From an uncultured Candidatus Binatia bacterium (GTDB lineage Bacteria > Desulfobacterota > Binatia > UBA9968 > JAJDTQ01): 64,000 nucleotides of DNA. Below, piece after piece: positions 15,401-21,400 of the stretch (within the stretch, counting starts at the first letter, position 1; the number at the start of each line of letters is the position of its first letter). The DNA lies in NCBI GenBank assembly GCA_958295985.1, contig OY282432.1, positions 2,107,282-2,171,281 on the forward strand. Direction: 5' to 3'. The notes under the pieces are model-generated. The model saw only the letters and a list, made by a program, of their open reading frames with translations, was not told the origin of the DNA and searched no databases. The translations under genes were made by a program, and so were the position numbers.

Positions 15401-18400
15401 GGTTCGGACGCGACCATCGTGATCGCGGCGGGCGCCACGTCGAACGCCACGGACACGGCGGCGATCGCGGCGGTGAGCGACGACGTGGACAACGTGGGCG
15501 ATCGCACGGTGACGGTGACGGGCACGGCGTCCAACGATCAGGGGGTCGGCACCGTGACCGGTGCGAGCCTCACGCTGACCGACGACGAGGGTCCGCCGAC
15601 GGCGACGCTGGTTCTGTCGTCTTCGTCGATCTCGGAGAGCGGCGGCAAGACCACGGTGACGGCGATGCTGTCCGGCGAATCGAGCGCGGCGGTGACGCTG
15701 ACAGTATCGGCGTCGGCGGGGACGAACGCGTCGGCGACGGACTTCACGCAGACGGGCACGACGCTGACCATCGCGTCGGGGCAGACGGCGAGCACCGGGA
15801 CGGTGACGGTCTCGGCGGAGAGCGACACGACGGACGGGCCGGACAAGTCGGTGACGGTGTCGGCCACGGCGTCCGGCGGCGATGTGTCGGACCCGGCGAG
15901 CAAGACGTTGACGATCACCGATGACGACGATGCGCCTTCTGTGTCGATTTCGTCGCCGGGCGTGACGGAGGGGGCGGTGGGTTCGACCGCGGCGCTGACC
16001 TTCGATGTGACGCTGAGCGCGGTGAGCGGCAAGCGGGTGACGGTGGGCTACGCGGAGGGGACGGGCGGCACGGCCACGGCGGGCACGGACTACACGGCGC
16101 TGTCGGCGGGGACGTTGACGTTCGCAGCGGGCGAGACGAGCAGGACCCTCGACGTGACGGTGACCGGGGACGGCACGGACGAGCCGGATGAGACGGTGAA
16201 GGTGGTGCTGAGCGGCCCGGTGAACGCGACGGTGTCGAGCACGGCGGGAACGGGGACGGGGACCATCAGGGACGACGACGGTGCGCCGTCGGTGACGTTG
16301 GCGTTGTCTTCGTCGTCGATTTCGGAGGACGGCGGTACGACGACGGTGACGGCGACGCTGTCGCATGCATCGAGCGCGGCGACGACGGTGACGGTGACGG
16401 GGGTGACGGGGGCGTACACGGTGGGGTCGGACGCGACCATCACGATTGCGGCGGGGGAGACGGCGAACACGGCGGACACGGTGACGATCACGGCGGTGAA
16501 CGACGCGGTGGACAACGTGGTCAACCGGACGGCGATGGTGACGGGGACGGCGGAGAACAGCCAGGGCGTGGGGGAGGTGACCGGTGCGTCGCTGACGCTG
16601 ACGGACGACGAGGGAGCGCCGACGGCGACGCTGGTACTGAGTCCGGCTACGATCAACGAGTTCGATGGGACGAATCCGGGGTCGAGCACGGTGACGGCAA
16701 CGCTGAACCCTGCGTCGAGCAAGGCGGTGACGCTGACGGTGTCGGCGACCGCTGGGACGAACGCGGCGGCGGGGGATTTCAGTCTGTCGAGCACGAAAAC
16801 GCTGACCATCGCGGCGGGAGCGACGGCGAGCACCGGCACGGTGACGGTGACCGCGGTGAACAACGCGGTGAACGCGCCGAACAAGGAAGTGACGGTGTCG
16901 GCGTCGGTGAGCGGAGACAGCGGGGTTGCCGCCCCGGCGAGTGCGACGCTGACGATCGAGGACGACGACGCAGGGCCGACGGTGACGCTGTCGGTGACGG
17001 ACAGTTCGATCTCGGAGGACGGCGGCACGACGACGGTAAGGGCGAGGTTGAGCCATGCGTCGAGCGCGGCGACGACGGTGACGGTGACGGGGGTGCCGGG
17101 GGCGTACACGGTGGGGTCAGACGCGACGATCACGATTGCGGCGGGTGAGACGGCGAACGCGCTGGACACGGCGACGATCAATGCGGTGGACGACACCATC
17201 GACAACGCGGTCAACCGGACGGTGACGGTGACCGGGACGGCACAGAACAGTCAAGGGGTGGGAGTGGTGAGGGGGGCGAGCCTCACGTTGACGGACGCCG
17301 GGGGAGCGCCGACGGCGACGCTGACGCTGAGTCCGGCGACGATCGACGAACACGACGGGACGAACGTGGGGTCGGCGACGGTGACGGCGAAGCTGAACCG
17401 GGTGTCGAGCAAGGCGGTGACGCTGACGGTAGCGGCGACCGCGGGGACGAACGCGGCGGCGGGGGATTTCAGTCTGTCGAGCACGAAGACGCTGACCATC
17501 GCGGCCGGGGCGACGACGAGCACCGGGACGGTGACGGTGACCGCGGTGAACAACGCGGTGGATGCACCGGACAAGGAAGTGACGGTGTCGGCGGTGGTGA
17601 GCGGCGACAGCGGAGTGGCGGCCCCGGTGAGCGTGACGCTGACGATCGAGGACGACGAGGCGGCGCCGGGTGTGACGCTGGTGGTAGCAGAGGCCTCGAT
17701 CCCGGAGGACGGCGGGACGACGGTGAGTGCGGTGCTGAGCCATGCGTCGAGCGCGGCGACGACGATCACGGTGACGGCGGTGACGGGCGCGTACACGGTG
17801 GGGTCGGACGCGACCATCACGATCGCGGCGGGTGAGACGACGGACGCGTTGGACAGCGTGACGATCGCGGCAGTGGACGACGGCCTGGACAACGTGGGGG
17901 ACCGGTCGGTAATGGTGACGGGGACGGCGCGGAACAGCCAGGGCGTGGGGGAGGTGAGGGGTGCGGCGCTGACCATCACCGAGGGGACCCTGCGAGATCC
18001 CGGAGAGGACGACGAGGCGCCGACCTTCGATCCGGACACCTTCGCCGCGCAACGCTACTTGCAGAACTCGACGATTGGGCGGGTCTCGCTGCCGGCAGCG
18101 ACGGGAGGCGACGGGACGCTGACCTACACGCTGAGGGGTCCGGAGGGCAGGAGCGGGCTGAGGCTGCCGGCCGGGATCGTGTACAGGGCGCCGAGCGCGG
18201 GGGCCGGCACGGGCGGGAGGCTGTCGGGCACGCCCACGGAGGTGGCGGCAGAGGCGACCTACACGCTGACGGCGACGGACGCGGACGGGGACACAGGGGC
18301 ATTGACGTTCACCATCGTGGTGAAGCCGGATCTGAGGCCGAGTTTCGAGGTGACCGTAGCCGACCAGGAGTGGATCGAGGATGAGAGCATCACGGCGGTG

Positions 18401-21400
18401 CGGTTGCCAGCGGCAGTGGGTGGCAACGGGAGGTTGAGCTACAGGCTGACGCCGGCGCTGCCGAACGGAGTGACGCGAGACCCGAGCACGCAGGTGTTAA
18501 CGGGGACGCCGACGGAGGAGTCGTCGCGGACGGAGTACAGGTGGACGGCCACGGACGCGGATGGGGACACAGCGGCGCTGACGTTTGCCATCACGGTGAA
18601 GCCGGATCTGAGGCCGGTTTTCGAGGCGACCGTAGCCGACCAGGAGTGGATCGAGGATGAGAGCATCACGGCGGTGCGGTTGCCAGCGGCAGTGGGTGGC
18701 AACGGGAGGTTGAGCTACAGGCTGACGCCGGCGCTGCCGAACGGAGTGACGCGAGACCCGGCCACGCAGGTGTTAACGGGGACGCCGACGGAGGAGTCGT
18801 CACGCACGGAGTACACGTGGACGGCGACGGACGCGGACGGAGACACAGCGGCGCTGACGTTTGCCATCACGGTGAAGCCGGACCTGAGGCCGAGTTTCGA
18901 GGTGACCGTAGCCGACCAGGAGTGGATCGAGGATGAGAGCATCACGCCGGTGCGGTTGCCAGCGGCGGTGGGTGGCAACGGGAGGTTGAGCTACAGGCTG
19001 ACGCCGGCGCTGCCGAACGGAGTGACGCGAGACCCGAGCACGCACGTGTTAACGGGGACGCCGACGGAGGAGTCGTCGCGGACGGAGTACACGTGGACGG
19101 CGACGGACGCGGACGGAGACACAGCGGCGCTGACGTTCGCCATCACGGTGAAGCCGGATCTGAGGCCGAGTTTTGAGGCGACTGTAGCCGACCAGGAGTG
19201 GATCGAGGGTGAGAGCATCACGGCGGTGCGGTTGCCGGCGGCGGTGGGTGGCAACGGGAGGTTGAGCTACACACTGACGCCGGCGCTGCCGAGCGGAGTG
19301 ACGCGAGACCCGAGCACGCAGGTGTTAACGGGGACGCCGACGGAGGAGTCGTCGCGCAGGGAGTACACGTGGACGGCGACGGACGCGGACGGAGACACAG
19401 CCGCGTTGACGTTCGCCATCACGGTGAAGCCGGATCTGAGGCCGAGTTTTGAGGCGACTGTAGCCGACCAGGAGTGGATCGAGGGTGAGAGCATCACGGC
19501 GGTGCGGTTGCCGGCGGCGGTGGGTGGCAACGGGAGGTTGAGCTACAGTCTGACGCCGGCGCTGCCGAACGGAGTGACGCGAGACCCGAGCACGCACGTG
19601 TTAACGGGGACGCCGACGGAGGAGTCGTCGCGGACGGAGTACAGGTGGACGGCCACGGACGCGGACGGAGACACAGCCGCGTTGACGTTCGCCATCACGG
19701 TGAAGCCGGATCTGAGGCCGGTTTTCGAGGCGACCGTAGCCGACCAGGAGTGGATCGAGGATGAGAGCATCACGGCGGTGAGGTTGCCGGCGGCGAGTGG
19801 TGGCAACGGGACGTTGAGTTACAGGCTGACGCCGGCGCTGCCGAGCGGAGTGACGCGAGACCCGAGCACACAGATGTTAACGGGGACGCCGACGAAGGAG
19901 TCGTCGCGGACGGAGTACACGTGGACGGCGACGGACGCGGACGGAGACACAGCGGCGTTGACGTTCGCCATCACGGTGGAGCCGGATCTGATGCCGGTTT
20001 TCGAGACGACCGTAGCCGACCAGGAGTGGATCGAGGATGAGAGCATCACGGCGGTGAGTCTGCCTGCAGCGAGCGGTGGCAACGGGACGTTGAGCTACAC
20101 GCTGACGCCGGCGCTGCCGAGCGGAGTGACGCAAGACCCAGCCACGCAGGTGTTAACGGGGACGCCGACGGAGGAGTCGTCGCGGACGGAGTACACGTGG
20201 ACGGCCACGGATGCGGACGGGGACACAGCGGCGCTGACGTTCGCCATCACGGTGAAGCCGGATCTGAGGCCGGTTTTCGAGGCGACCGTAGCCGACCAGG
20301 AGTGGATCGAGGGTGAGAGCATCACGGCGGTGAGTCTGCCTGCAGCGAGCGGTGGCAACGGGACGTTGAGCTACACGCTGACGCCGGCGCTGCCGGGCGG
20401 AGTGACGCGAGATCCGACCACACAGGTGTTAACGGGGACGCCGACGGAGGAGTGGTCGCGGACGGAGTACACGTGGACGGCGACGGACGCGGACGGAGAC
20501 ACAGCGGCGTTGACGTTCGCCATCACGGTGAAGCCGGACCTGATGCCGGTTTTCGAGACGACCGTAGCCGACCAGGAGTGGACCGAGGCTGAGAGCATCA
20601 CGGCGGTGAGTCTGCCGGCAGCGAGCGGTGGCAACGGGACGTTGAGCTACACGCTGACACCGGCGCTGCCGAGCGGAGTGACGCAAGACCCGGCCACGCA
20701 GGTGTTAACGGGGACGCCGACGGAGGAGTGGTCGCGGACGGAGTACACGTGGACGGCGACGGACGCGGACGGAGACACAGCGGCGTTGACGTTCGCCATC
20801 ACGGTGAAGCCGGATCTGAGGCCGGTTTTCGAGGTGACCGTAGCCGACCAGGAGTGGGTCGAGGATGAGAGCATCACGCCGGTGCGGTTGCCGGCGGCGA
20901 GTGGTGGCGACGGGACGCTGACCTACGAGTTGAGCGGTCCGGCTGCGGCTCCCAGTGGGGACATCACCAGGACGCCTCTGCCGTCCGGGTTGACGCTGCC
21001 GTCCAGGGTGCCCCTGCCGAGCGGGATCCTCTACGTCGCTCCGGGCAGGCCGGAGGTGTGCCGCGACCAGAGAGGGGATGCCGGGAACGTGGACATGTCT
21101 GCGGCCGGCGGCGGCACCCTGTGCGGCACGCCCAGGGAGGCAGCGGTGGAGCGGCTGTACACGCTGACGGCGACGGACGCGGACGGAGACACAGCGGCGT
21201 TGACGTTCACCATCCTGGTGGCGCCGGATCTGAGGCCGGGTTTCGAGGGGACCGTAGCCGACCAGGAGTGGATCGAGGGTGAGAGCATCACGGCGGTGAG
21301 GTTGCCGGCAGCGAGTGGTGGCAACGGGACGTTGAGTTACAGGCTGACGCCGGCGCTGCCGGGCGGAGTGACGCGAGACTCGGCCACGCAGGTGTTAACG

